In this document: positions 16,641 to 26,500 of the stretch, piece by piece
Layout: the number at the start of each line of letters is the position of its first letter
Position numbering within the stretch: position 1 is the stretch's first letter
Assembly (NCBI GenBank): GCA_947623455.1
Contig: OX392528.1
Location: forward strand, 56,376,322 to 56,440,321
Origin: Mimachlamys varia
Taxonomy: Eukaryota; Mollusca; Bivalvia; Pectinida; Pectinidae
Length of the DNA: 64,000 nt
Reading direction: 5' to 3'
Translations under genes and position numbers: made by a program
The notes under the pieces: generated by a model
Databases searched by the model: none
What the model saw: the letters and a program-made list of their open reading frames with translations, nothing else
Told to the model about the DNA's origin: nothing

Positions 16641-17084
16641 TTGGTCAGAGTCCTCTGCAATCTGATTAAATAAAAGTCCTCAATATTACTATCGTGTGTA
16701 GGATCTGGCAGATTCAGAAAATGGAAAGCTCGTTTCGATTTGTTTCTAGTCTCGTCGTTAGTCAAGTCAAGAGTAAAGTTGCGAGAAACCCGAAGACCTT
16801 ATACAAAAATGGCGGCGCCCAGTTCAGCGGTCTCAACGACAAGGCGAATGGTCTTTTTAGACAATATATATTTAATTTGTAGTTTTATTTTGTCCGAAAA
16901 GAAATAACAGCTGAAGGTAAAACAAATGATAACAAAATATACAAATCAAAAGTTGAAACTTTCTTCAGAAAGAATCAAAACATTGCTTCGCTTCGATCCG
17001 CCGCCATTTTTGTTCGCTGTCAGATCCTACACACGATAGTAATAGTGAGGATATGTATTTTAATCGGATTGAGTCCTCTGAACC
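16641..17084. mobile_element. Nested foldback element
   Basis: The outer arms 16641-16707 and 17020-17084 are inverted copies; the core TACTATCGTGTGTAGGATCT is matched by AGATCCTACACACGATAGTA. An inner pair ACAAAAATGGCGGC (16803-16816) and GCCGCCATTTTTGT (17000-17013) is also perfectly inverted. About 440 bp in total. No transposase frame is visible; this is probably a non-autonomous DNA element. Confidence 0.65.
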
Positions 17085-17199
17085 GGAAATTAATATATAT
17101 ATATTTAGATAATGGCAATGATCTATCACAAACGTGTTGAACACAAGAAAATCCTCGTGTTGAACAATGGATAACGCCTTGGTTTGTATGAAAGCGACA

Positions 17200-17680
17200 T
17201 TTATAGGTATCAACGGAACTATGGAAGTGCTTTCGTTATTCTAGGGCTTGCTCTGAATATCGAGATTTTCGTGATAGATATCATCTGCTGACGACCAAAT
17301 TTACGGCAAAAGGATTCGAGAGATGCAGGTTGATGAAGACTATGGACAAGTTTTATGGTCGCCATCAAGGCCTCATAAAGAACTATTCTGTATCTTTAAG
17401 TGTTATGAAGATGGACGTTTTTGAGTATGCTCATTAGTGTGTTTACTTGTTGTGATTGACAATGATGAATCGATTCTCATTTTGGGGAATTGATGTTTGC
17501 ATGGCGAGTGTCGTCGAAGAAGCAGAATATGCTTACTCATCAGGAACATCTGGTCTTATTATTTTGTACTTTTGCAAGGGTCTCAATATTGATCTTTCCT
17601 TTAATCATATTTTGCCTCTAGCTTAATTGTTTTGAGTTCGGATTACGGTTTTGTTGAAGCTTTGGTATTACTTTTTTTTG
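17200..17680 (+). mobile_element. Retrotransposon remnant (copy 4) with reverse-transcriptase C-terminal frame
   Basis: From about 17230 an open frame of ~65 codons reads FRYSRACSEYRDFRDRYHLL, followed by TTKFTAKGFERCRLMKTMDK and FYGRHQGLIKNYSV, and stops at TAG near 17435. This pattern (IRYSRAC..Y.DF...LL..K....GF....L....KFYGRH) is the C-terminal part of reverse transcriptases encoded by retrotransposons common in molluscs and cnidarians. The shared 3' tail follows (GTGTCGTCGAAGAAGCAGAA, TTAATTGTTTTGAGTTCGG). This copy identifies the dispersed repeat. Confidence 0.75.
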
Positions 17681-17714
17681 TCGCCAAAGACATTCGTATA
17701 TGCTGAAAAGAGAA

Positions 17715-18105
17715 GTGTCGTAAAATACACTGCACGGTCGTAGCGTTACTGTGAAATACACTGCATGATCGTAACGTTACTGTAAAATACACTGCACGGT
17801 CGTAGCGTTACTGTGAAATACACTGCATGGTCGTAACGTTACTGTGAATTACACTGCATGGTCGTAACGTTACTGTGAAATACACTGCATGGTCGTAACG
17901 TTACTGTAAAATACACTGCATGGTCGTAACGTTACTGTAAAATACACTGCACGGTCGTAATGTTACTGTGAATTACACTGCATGGTCGTAACGTTACTGT
18001 GAATTACACTGCATGGTCGTAACACTGCTGTAAGATATATCGCATGGTCGTAACGTTACCGTAAAATACACTGCATGGTCGTAACGTTACGGTGAAATAA
18101 TCGTA
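17715..18105 (+). repeat. 31-bp tandem repeat, about 12 copies
   Basis: The unit is approximately TGTGAAATACACTGCATGG followed by TCGTAACGTTAC. Variants have AAAATA/AATTA, CACGG/CATGG and GTAGCGTTAC. Each unit holds the CpG-containing words GGTCG and AACGTT, the latter palindromic. It lies about 650 bp upstream of the CaM-C promoter block. Confidence 0.9.
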
Positions 18106-18760
18106 GCGTTGCTGTACTATTAATGTCACTTCAATGCTCTTTTATTGTTCGGTGCATTATCTATGGTGGAAAGGTTAAGTCGGCTAGGACACTTTTCTGT
18201 CTTCTATCATTTACGCTTTTGTTGCGTTTACAGCTTGAATCATATAACTAGTTCATTTACCTGTGAATTGAATTTTTAATACACATAATAGTGGCATTAA
18301 AAACAATGAAAAATGCAAATGTAAACTCTTATAATTACAACTAAATAACAAACTATTTCTTTCTATTGTTTTGCACTCTTAAATTTTGTTTTTTTATAAT
18401 CTTTAACCCTTTGTCTGACCAAGTATGCGGTGGTGTAATGTGAAGTCTTTTACGTCATCAATTTATTCAAGCCTTTGTAAAAATAATGCCTACCTACATT
18501 CATAATGACATTGACACGAACGGCTTATTGTATTATTAATACCCAGCTTTTGGCGACAAACAAAATCCTATTTGTGAACATGTAAATAAAGTCCGGTTCC
18601 TCATATTACACACGTCGATCACGGCATAAAAGTGAACAGACATTATGAAAGAAATTGTACGCTACGAACACTAAGGGAATGGTCTAATTTCACAATTCAT
18701 CTAAAGTATCGAAGATATAATTTAAATCAAGCTTCCCGTACTTAGACCGGTAGTCTAGTG
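18106..18760. other. Spacer upstream of CaM-C
   Basis: AT-rich, no gene or repeat recognised. Confidence 0.5.
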
Positions 18761-18761
18761 T

Positions 18762-18832
18762 GGCTATATGCCGCAATGCGACAGTCTGGTAGTAGTACAC
18801 ACAACTATTTCCATATAGACCTTTTAAAGATG
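18762..18832 (+). promoter_or_regulatory. Putative promoter of CaM-C
   Basis: ATATGCCGCAATGCGACAG, then CTGGTAGTAGTACACACA and CCTTTTAAAGATGGCC (from 18820). This is the closest relative of the CaM-B promoter, with nearly the same spacing between block and TTTAAA box (about 50 bp). The 5' leader just before the ATG is also conserved (CGACTTCACCTTACGGGAA, TTTCTAC). Confidence 0.6.
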
Positions 18833-18956
18833 GCCGTTTCTTGTTTTGAATGAAATCGTAAAGTAAATACTACCTGTAGTTCCTCACTGAAGCGACAAGA
18901 CACACTTACTCGACTTCACCTTACGGGAATACAACACCTGATTTCTACATGAAGAT

Positions 18957-21900
18957 ATGGTATGTACTACATGTACCAGGACTGACTGTTTATAACAAGT
19001 AATAGTTTGATGTTAGACATGATTTGGATTGTATACAAGCAAAAACCATTACGAGTTTTATAATTTTAAACCATTCCACTCTATGATAAGTTGATATATT
19101 ACCGTGTGTTGTTTTTCTTAAATGATTTTTTTGATAATATCATCAAATATCGCATAAAAAATAAAGTTGTTGACAAGAGCTGATATTGTTTATGCGTTTT
19201 TAAAATCAATAATATACATGTATTGTACGACCATAACATGCTAAAGAGACATAATAGTATGTTTAAAAACATATCTGACCTCACAAACATGCGCATACCT
19301 GCCTCGCGGATGTAAATAAAAATGGCTTTGAAACCGAATTGTAGCCTATCAGGTATGGATAAGATAGGCCTAAACTATAACACTTATTTCATTAGTACAT
19401 GATGAATTCATGAATTAATAGTACCTTCTTCTCGACACTTTTATAGCTAAAATTTGTGTCTATATCAACATCGGACAGGTGAACACGTGCTCAGTCAAAT
19501 ATTTTGTAACGAAAAATAACAAACCCTTACACAGTTACTACTATGTGTATTATATACTTAATAGGTAACATGTATTTCTTCTTTCTCAGGCAGACCAGCT
19601 AACAGACGAACAGATTGCCGGTAAGTCATGACCTTTTAAACTGTGATTTAATGAGCGTAAATCCTCTTAGTCAATACCATTAACGATAACCGTTCATGCG
19701 ACCAACAATATCATTTGGTAATAAGTGAGAGAAAGGTTACATTGGTATTATTGAACGGTAACTTTGTGACGACTATGAACAAGTTTTATAGTCGCCTTCT
19801 TACAGATTCTTCTACATAAGCCGCTCACCTCGATCTTTACTTGAACTATGACCAACACGGACAGCTTACAGGTTCTTCTAAGCTGTACTATGAACGGGAC
19901 GTTTTTCATTTTCCTATCTTGAACTTTCCCTTTCTAGATAGTGATATCCCTGAATCTCCTTCCCTTGGGGTTTACATGTCGCAGTTTATTCGTTGTTCTA
20001 GGCCTTGCTTTGAATATCGAGATTTTTGTGATACAAAAACAAAAAAAAAGGAATCGACAAAACCAAAATCCGAATTCAAAATCGAGTAAACTAGGGGCGA
20101 AGTTCGAAAAAAGAAAGATCCAGATGGAAACCCCTGAAAAAGTACAAGTGAATAAGACCTGTTGTTCCGGAAAAGTAAGTGTCTTCTGCTTAATCGACGA
20201 CACCCACCATGAAAATCGTGATCACATCTATTTAAACATCAAGTCCTCGAAATGAGAACATAGTCATTGTCATTCACACCAAGTAAGTACACTAATGAGA
20301 AGACTCAAAAACGTCCTTCTTTATATCAAACATTAATAACGTATCAACTTCGACATGTTAACACCAAAGGTTGGAGAAGCAGGGATGTTACTATCAAGAA
20401 ATGGAACGTTCACGATCGGAAAACTGAAATCGTCACGTTTATCGTATAACTAAGTAGTAAGCTGTCCATGTTACTTACGGCACCGGTATTAGATATATAT
20501 ACTGGTAAACGTCAACTACATTCTGTACATGCTAATATGTATGTCTGCTTGTTGTGATTCAGAATTATGCTTCAGTTCTCACTTTGTAGTCATGACGTTT
20601 AATTTGTTGTGACCAAGATTTACAAAGCAGGTGTCGTCGATGAAACAGAAGACGCTTACTCTTCCGAAACAAGTGGTCCTTTTATCTTGTAATTGTTCAA
20701 GGGCATCCGTTTATTAATTTTTGTTTGTTAATATTTTGCCCTTGATTTAATCGATTTGGATTTTCGGTTATGTTTTTGTTCGCCGTCTGGTATTCTCTTT
20801 TTTTATCGTTAGTTTGATCAATTTTGAGTAAGGACTATAGTTTTATTGACGTCACGGTATTCGTTGTTTTGTTTTAAACTTTCTGTTCAGACTAACTTGC
20901 CTCTTACGTCCTTAAACAAAACACTCATCCCACGAAAATATTTCCAATCCCGGTGCCGTAAGTGTTTCTGCTTCAGAATTCGGTTTCATAAATCTTGGTA
21001 TCGATCAGCATTGCTACTAATATTTGTATATGTATCATGAATTCCATCATTTTGAAGAATTCCAAGAGGCGTTCAGACTGTTTGACAAAGATGGCGACGG
21101 TATCATATCAACTAAAGATTTGGGGACAGTGATGAGTTCACGAGGACTGCACCCGACAGAATCCGAGTTACAAGACATGATTAACGAGGTTGACGCAGCC
21201 GGTAAGTTTTATGATTTCGGAAGTATAAACATAATGCTTTTTAAATGCAAAAAACTCTCATCCTCTTATACAAAAAAATACAAAAGGTTTAGAATAAACA
21301 TCAGTTCAAACAATGCATACTGTCACTACTGTCAACCAAGGTAGTATTGAATTAAGCTCCTACATTTGCAAATACATATAATAAAACATGTATGAGGAAA
21401 ACTTAACACTGAATTTCAAATCGCTATCTTTCTGCAACGTTATATTGTAAAAATGCGTTTTATAACTAAACTTCAGCTGAGACTGAGGCCTTCCATATTG
21501 GTCTAATAAACATATACTTAATTGATACATCAATTTAAAAAAAAACTCTTATGAATGGAAGGATGCTTCAATGTAATTTGGGCCTCCTGGTGGCTACCAT
21601 CGATGAGTTTTATTTTGTGTATATCCTTTTGGCTATGCCATCATATGACATGGAATGAAGTTAGCTTGGATACCGTTCTGATATACGAGGGCGTAAAGTG
21701 ATAGTAATAAGAAAACACCCCCTTTGATATTTTTAGCTCGTATTGAAGATATGCTATCCGTGCAAGTTGATATGAAATCATGCTTGCAAACACAATCATT
21801 TGTATTTTTAGGTAACGGTACAATTGACTCACCTAAATTTCTAACAATGATGGCGCGCAAGATTAAAGTTAAAGATACAGATTACGAAGAAGTGCTAAAA

Positions 21901-22438
21901 GAGACGTTTAATGTATTTGATAAAGATGGAAATGGGTTTATCAGTGCAGCCGATTTACGACAAGTGATGACAAACGCGTTAGGAGAAGAAATAACAGATG
22001 AGGACGTTGATGAAATGATCCGAGAGGCTGACATTGATGGTGATGGACAGGTCAATTGCGACGGTATGTTACTAGATTTTGCCAATATAGTTTTTCACGC
22101 TCCTCGTCTATATTCGCTATTACTTGGTTTCCTTGATAAATCAGATCAAAAGGTATTCTGTTTTCATAATGATTTAAAGTTTCCCCTGATTCAGGAGTCA
22201 TGCATTACAGTAAAATGTAATTCTTTTTAGTAATATTCAAAGAGAACTGAATGAAAACTTGATTTAAAATGTAAGCTTTGGCATGAAACTTTAAAAAAGA
22301 TAAATTGTCGTCTTTGTACGTTTTAAACGGAAGCACATATTTATCGTTATCAATCAAACTCAATTAACAGTTGATATGTGTTTATATAATTTCTATTTTA
22401 TTTTTACAGAGTTCGTGAAGACGCTGATGGGGAAATAG
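18957..22438 (+). CDS. CaM-C: calmodulin paralogue with altered EF-hands (152 aa)
   Basis: Exons: 18957-18959 (ATG only), 19590-19620, 21058-21201, 21812-22063 and 22410-22438. The sum is 459 nt, 152 residues plus TAG. It starts [20 protein letters not shown] and ends EFVKTLMGK. The loops are [36 protein letters not shown] and [12 protein letters not shown]. Loop 2 has lost Asp-3 and its position-12 Glu is Lys, so it probably cannot bind Ca2+. Loops 1 and 3 have Asp for Glu at position 12, a change known to weaken Ca2+ and favour Mg2+ binding. Only loop 4 is canonical. Three residues are gained: two in the central linker ([12 protein letters not shown]) and one Ala in TNALGEE. The frame is open and splice sites intact, so it is probably expressed, as a low-affinity or specialised sensor. 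An upstream ATG at 18949-18951, out of frame, may reduce translation. Intron 2 holds a nest of retrotransposon copies. Confidence 0.87.
19768..20060 (+). mobile_element. Retrotransposon reverse-transcriptase fragment (copy 5), intron 2 of CaM-C
   Basis: Starts with GACTATGAACAAGTTTTATA, as in CaM-B intron 2, then around 19895-20035 reads [19 protein letters not shown] and [20 protein letters not shown]. This is the segment just upstream of the copy 4 reverse-transcriptase frame ([18 protein letters not shown] pattern). It is the left arm of a foldback with copy 6. Confidence 0.7.
20065..20480 (-). mobile_element. Retrotransposon copy in inverse orientation (copy 6), intron 2 of CaM-C
   Basis: Read on the minus strand from 20480 it gives ATGGACAGCTTAC, then CTTGATAGTAACATCCCTGC and TTTGGTGTTAACATGTCGAA (matching 19940-19990), then the tail TTGAGTCTTCTCATTAGTG... 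and GGGTGTCGTCGATTAAGCAG to TTTACTCGATTTTGAATTCG. Copies 5 and 6 form imperfect inverted arms (about 19850-20000 and 20340-20480). Confidence 0.7.
20530..20805 (+). mobile_element. Retrotransposon tail remnant (copy 7), intron 2 of CaM-C
   Basis: Contains CTTGTTGTGATTCAGAATTA, TTGTGACCAAGATTTACAAA, GTGTCGTCGATGAAACAGAA, GACGCTTACTCTTCCGAAAC and TTTAATCGATTTGG. Sense orientation, no coding frame left. Confidence 0.7.
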
Positions 22439-22586
22439 ACTCCACGCTTTGTTTGTGTACCAGATCTCAACATACCAGTATATAATGCTGCACTTTCGTG
22501 CTTCACTCCGACCAGACTCTGACACTGTTAATCAAGATTTATATATTGCATATATTATTGTTCATATTTCCAAAATCGTTATCGTT

Positions 22587-22592
22587 ATTAAA
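22587..22592 (+). terminator. Candidate polyadenylation signal for CaM-C
   Basis: ATTAAA in the same 3'UTR context as CaM-B (TTGCATATATTATTGTT upstream, TTATTTTT downstream). Confidence 0.45.
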
Positions 22593-23370
22593 TTATTTTT
22601 GTCATACTTTTGTGTGATGCAAAATGTATTTTGTATATTCAATAACTGCCTTTTTTTCTATATGGACTTTATGAGATGCATGTGTGCAAGAGACGCCAGA
22701 GAGCACCATTTCAGATAGATTGTGTTTAAGCGTTATCCTGACAGCAGACATCTAGAAAGTCAAACTATCGTTATCTATGTGTATTATTATTTAATACACT
22801 TTCAATGCAAAAGTAAAAAAAAAAAAAAAAACCCCAAAAAAGAAAAACCAAATAAACAAACAAAAAGAGATTGTTATCCACTTTTCAAATTATGACGTCA
22901 TATTATGATAACATCTGTAATGGGACCATGAGGGAAATGGGAACCACTGAGTACGTGGTGATCAGTAGTTAATAGATTAATACCTATGCATCTTAAACGT
23001 GTTTGTACTGTACAGTTGCTTATTTTTGCGAGGGTTTTAATTTCGCTATCGTAAATTCATCAAAATTTGAAAAATCCTTTGTACAAATTTGTATGTTTTG
23101 GCTAATTTTCTAGGTTCCATATTTTCTTTTGTGATTAACAAAATACGACCCCCGCAAATAAGACACAGAAAAATCGGAAAATATAACATCCACAAAATTT
23201 CACAGCTTCATGGTATTTTACGGAATGTAATTGTGTTGCCTATCTCATTAAATTTTGTACCGGCGAGGTGTGTATATACCTGCTTATACATCTGGTATTT
23301 TAAAGTGTATATCTAGTATTAGATACCCTATTATTATTGCCTATAGGTGTCTACAATTTCACGCATTCAA
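22593..23370. other. Spacer between CaM-C and CaM-D
   Basis: AT-rich. It includes a poly-A stretch at 22816-22832 followed by an A/C-rich tail (AACCAAATAAACAAACAAAAA), which may be the relic of a retroposed element. No gene seen. Confidence 0.5.
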
Positions 23371-23470
23371 TGGTGCCGCAATGCGACATTCCGGTACACA
23401 TACATCTATTGTACACATACATCTATTCATAACATTACATTTTAACTTAATGCCTCATGTATTTATAAAA
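23371..23470 (+). promoter_or_regulatory. Putative promoter of CaM-D
   Basis: GTGCCGCAATGCGACATTCC (23373-23392) is conserved with CaM-B, but the following GGTAGTAGTACACACA has become GGTACACATACATCT, in part duplicated (TACACATACATCTATT occurs twice), and the TTTAAA box is not recognisable. TATAAAA at 23464-23470 may replace it, about 120 bp before the ATG. Confidence 0.5.
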
Positions 23471-23589
23471 AAACCCAAATGAACTGGGAGATTGGCTTCC
23501 TTGAGAATCCAAAATACAGTCAGCAAACCGATCAACGCATTCTAATCGACTTCAATTTACGGGTATGCTAGGAATTTGTTGACAAGAAT

Positions 23590-26500
23590 ATGGTATGTAT
23601 ATGTACTTCCTATATATAACACATACATGTACATCTAAGATAGTTGTGAAACGTTAATGCTTAGTGGCGGCATTGCCTAATTAGTAACAACGAAAATAGA
23701 CAGGTAACTTATGTCATTACACTTAACATCATTTGGAATTCGTTATATTCATACACTTTTAAAGGTTATGAAATCAATAATTCGTTTCTTTTACTTTGAT
23801 TCTCAAATTAATAAGTTATTTGCTTATAAAACGAGACAACTGTGTGAGTGTACACTGGTATATCCTTGTATAAAGTAATATTCTTGTAACAATACATTCT
23901 TATATAATGTGTATTTGTACCCAAGAAATGCAAATAGCAAGCCATCTAAATAGTATATATTGTCTCGGTGGACACATCGGACACATGTATTACGATTAAT
24001 GTTTTTAAGTATATTTTACACTACAATGAAATATTCTTAACCAGTTATATGCCCAGCGGGAGCGTGATTCAACAGGTTTTATTATGTGTTGTTTGCTTCT
24101 CAGGAAAACAAACTGACAGAAGAGCAGACTTACGGTAAGACGTGATATGCTTTGCAAAGATGTTTTAATATCAATAAATACTAGGAAATGGAAATTAAAA
24201 ACACACACACACACACATCCACAACCACACACCCACCCACACACACACACCAATAAATATTGTAAGAATAAAGAAATATAGAGTGTGAGAATAGGGAGAA
24301 AGATAAAGAGGAAGGTAAAAACTGTCGGTAAGGATTACATGTGGGACAGAGATAGGAAGTACAAATGTAAGTAGGTAGGAGTGTCAGAGGGATAGGAAGG
24401 AGGCGAATGATCGAGTCTAAAGAAGGGTTTAGGTAAGTAGTGAGGAGTGTCGGGGAAATAGGAAGTAGGGGAAGGATAGAGTCTAAGTAAGGAAGGGTTT
24501 AGGTAAGTAGTGAGGAGTGTCGGGGAGATAGGAAGGAGGGGAAGGATAGAGTCTAAGTAAGGGTTTAGGTAAGTAGTGAGGAGTGTCGGGGAGATAGGAA
24601 GGAGGGGAAGGATAGAGTCTAAGTAAGGGTTTAGGTAAGTAGTGAGGAGTGTCGGGGAGATAGGAAGGAGGGGAAGGATAGAGTCTAAGTAAGGAAGGGT
24701 TTAGGTAAGTAGTGAGGAGTGTCGGGGAGATAGGAAGGAGGGGAAGGATAGAGTCTAAGTAAGGGTTTAGGTAAGTAGTGAGGAGTGTCGGGGAGATAGG
24801 AAGGAGGGGAAGGATAGAGTCTAAGTAAGGGTTTAGGTAAGTAGTGAGGAGTGTCGGGGAGATAGGAAGGAGGGGAAGGATAGAGTCTAAGTAAGGGTTT
24901 AGGTAAGTAGTGAGGAGTGTCGGGGAGATAGGAAGGAGGGAAGGATAGAGTCTAAGTTAGGAAGGGTTTAGGTAAGTATTGGGGATTGTCGGGAAGATAT
25001 GAAGTAGGGGATGGATATAGTCTAAGTAAGGAAGGGTTCAGGTAAGTAGTGAGGAGTGTCGGGGAGATAGGAAGGAGGGGAATGATCGAGTCTAAAGAAG
25101 GGTTTAGGTAAGTAGTGAGGAGTGTCGGGGAAATAGGAAGGAGGGGAAGGATAGAGTCTAAGTAAGGAAGGGTTTAGGTAAGTATTGGGGATTGTCGGGA
25201 AGATATGAAGTAGGGGATGGATATAGTCTAAGTAAGGAAGGGTTCAGGTAAGTAGTGAGGAGTGTCGGGGAGATAGGAAGGAGGGGAAGGATAGAGTCTA
25301 AGTAAGGAAGGGTTTAGGTAAGTAGTGAGGAGTGTCGGGGAGATAGGAAGGAGGGGGAGGATAGAGTCTAAGGAAGGAAGGATTTAGGTAAGTAGTGAGG
25401 AGTGTCGGGGAGATAGGAAGGAGGGGAAGGATAGAGTCTAAGTAAGGAAGGGTTTAGGTAAGTAGTGAGGAGTGTCGGGGAGATAGGAAGGAGGGGAAGG
25501 ATAGAGTCTAAGTTAGGAAGGGTTTAGGTAAGTAGTGAGGAGTGTCGGGGAGATAGGAAGGAGGGGAAGGATAGAGTCTAAGTAAGGAAGGGTTTAGGTA
25601 AGTAGTGAGGAGTGTCGGGGAGATAGGAAGTAGGGGAAGGATAGAGTCTAAGTACGGAAGGGTTTAGGTAAGTAGTGAGGAGTGTCGGGGAGATAGGAAG
25701 GAGGGGAAGGATAGAGTCTAAGTAAGGAAGGGTTTAGGTAAGTAGTGAGGAGTGTCGGGGAGATAGGAAGGAGGGGAAGGATAGAGTCTAAGTAAGGGTT
25801 TAGGTAAGTAGTGAGGAGTGTCGGGGAGATAGGAAGGAGGGGAAGGATAGAGTCTAAGTAAGGGTTTAGGTAAGTAGTGAGGAGTGTCGGGGAGATAGGA
25901 AGTAGGGGAAGGATAGAGTCTAAGTAAGGGTTTAGGTAAGTAGTGAGGAGTGTCGGGGAGATAGGAAGGAGGGGAAGGATAGAGTCTAAGTAAGGAAGGG
26001 TTTAGGTAAGTAGTGAGGAGTGTCGGGGAGATAGGAAGGAGGGAAGGATAGAGTCTAAGTAAGGAAGGGTTTAGGTAAGTAGTGAGGAGTGTCGGGGAGA
26101 TAGGAAGTAGGGGAAGGATAGAGTCTAAGTAAGGAAGGGTTGAGGTAAGTAGTGAGGAGTGTCGGGGAGATAGGAAGGAGGGGCAGGATAGAGTCTAAGT
26201 ACGGAAGGGTTTAGGTAAGTAGTGAGGAGTGTCGGGGAGATAGGAAGTGGGGGAAGGATATAGTCTAAGGAAGGGTTTAGGTAAGTAGTGAGGAGTGTCG
26301 GGGAGATAGAAAGGAGGGAAGGATATAGTCTAAGTAAGAAAGGTTTTAGGTTAGTAGTGAGGAGTGTCGGGGAAATAGGAAGGAGGGGAAGGATATAGTC
26401 TAAATAAGGAAGGGTTTAGGTGAGTAGTGAGGAGTGTTGGAGGGATAGGAAGTGGGTGAAGGATCGGGTCTAAGGAAGGAAGGGTTTAGGTAAGTAGTGA

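Noticed and set aside
19941..20255. 104-codon frame in CaM-C intron 2
   Set aside because: It runs across the junction of two oppositely oriented retrotransposon fragments.
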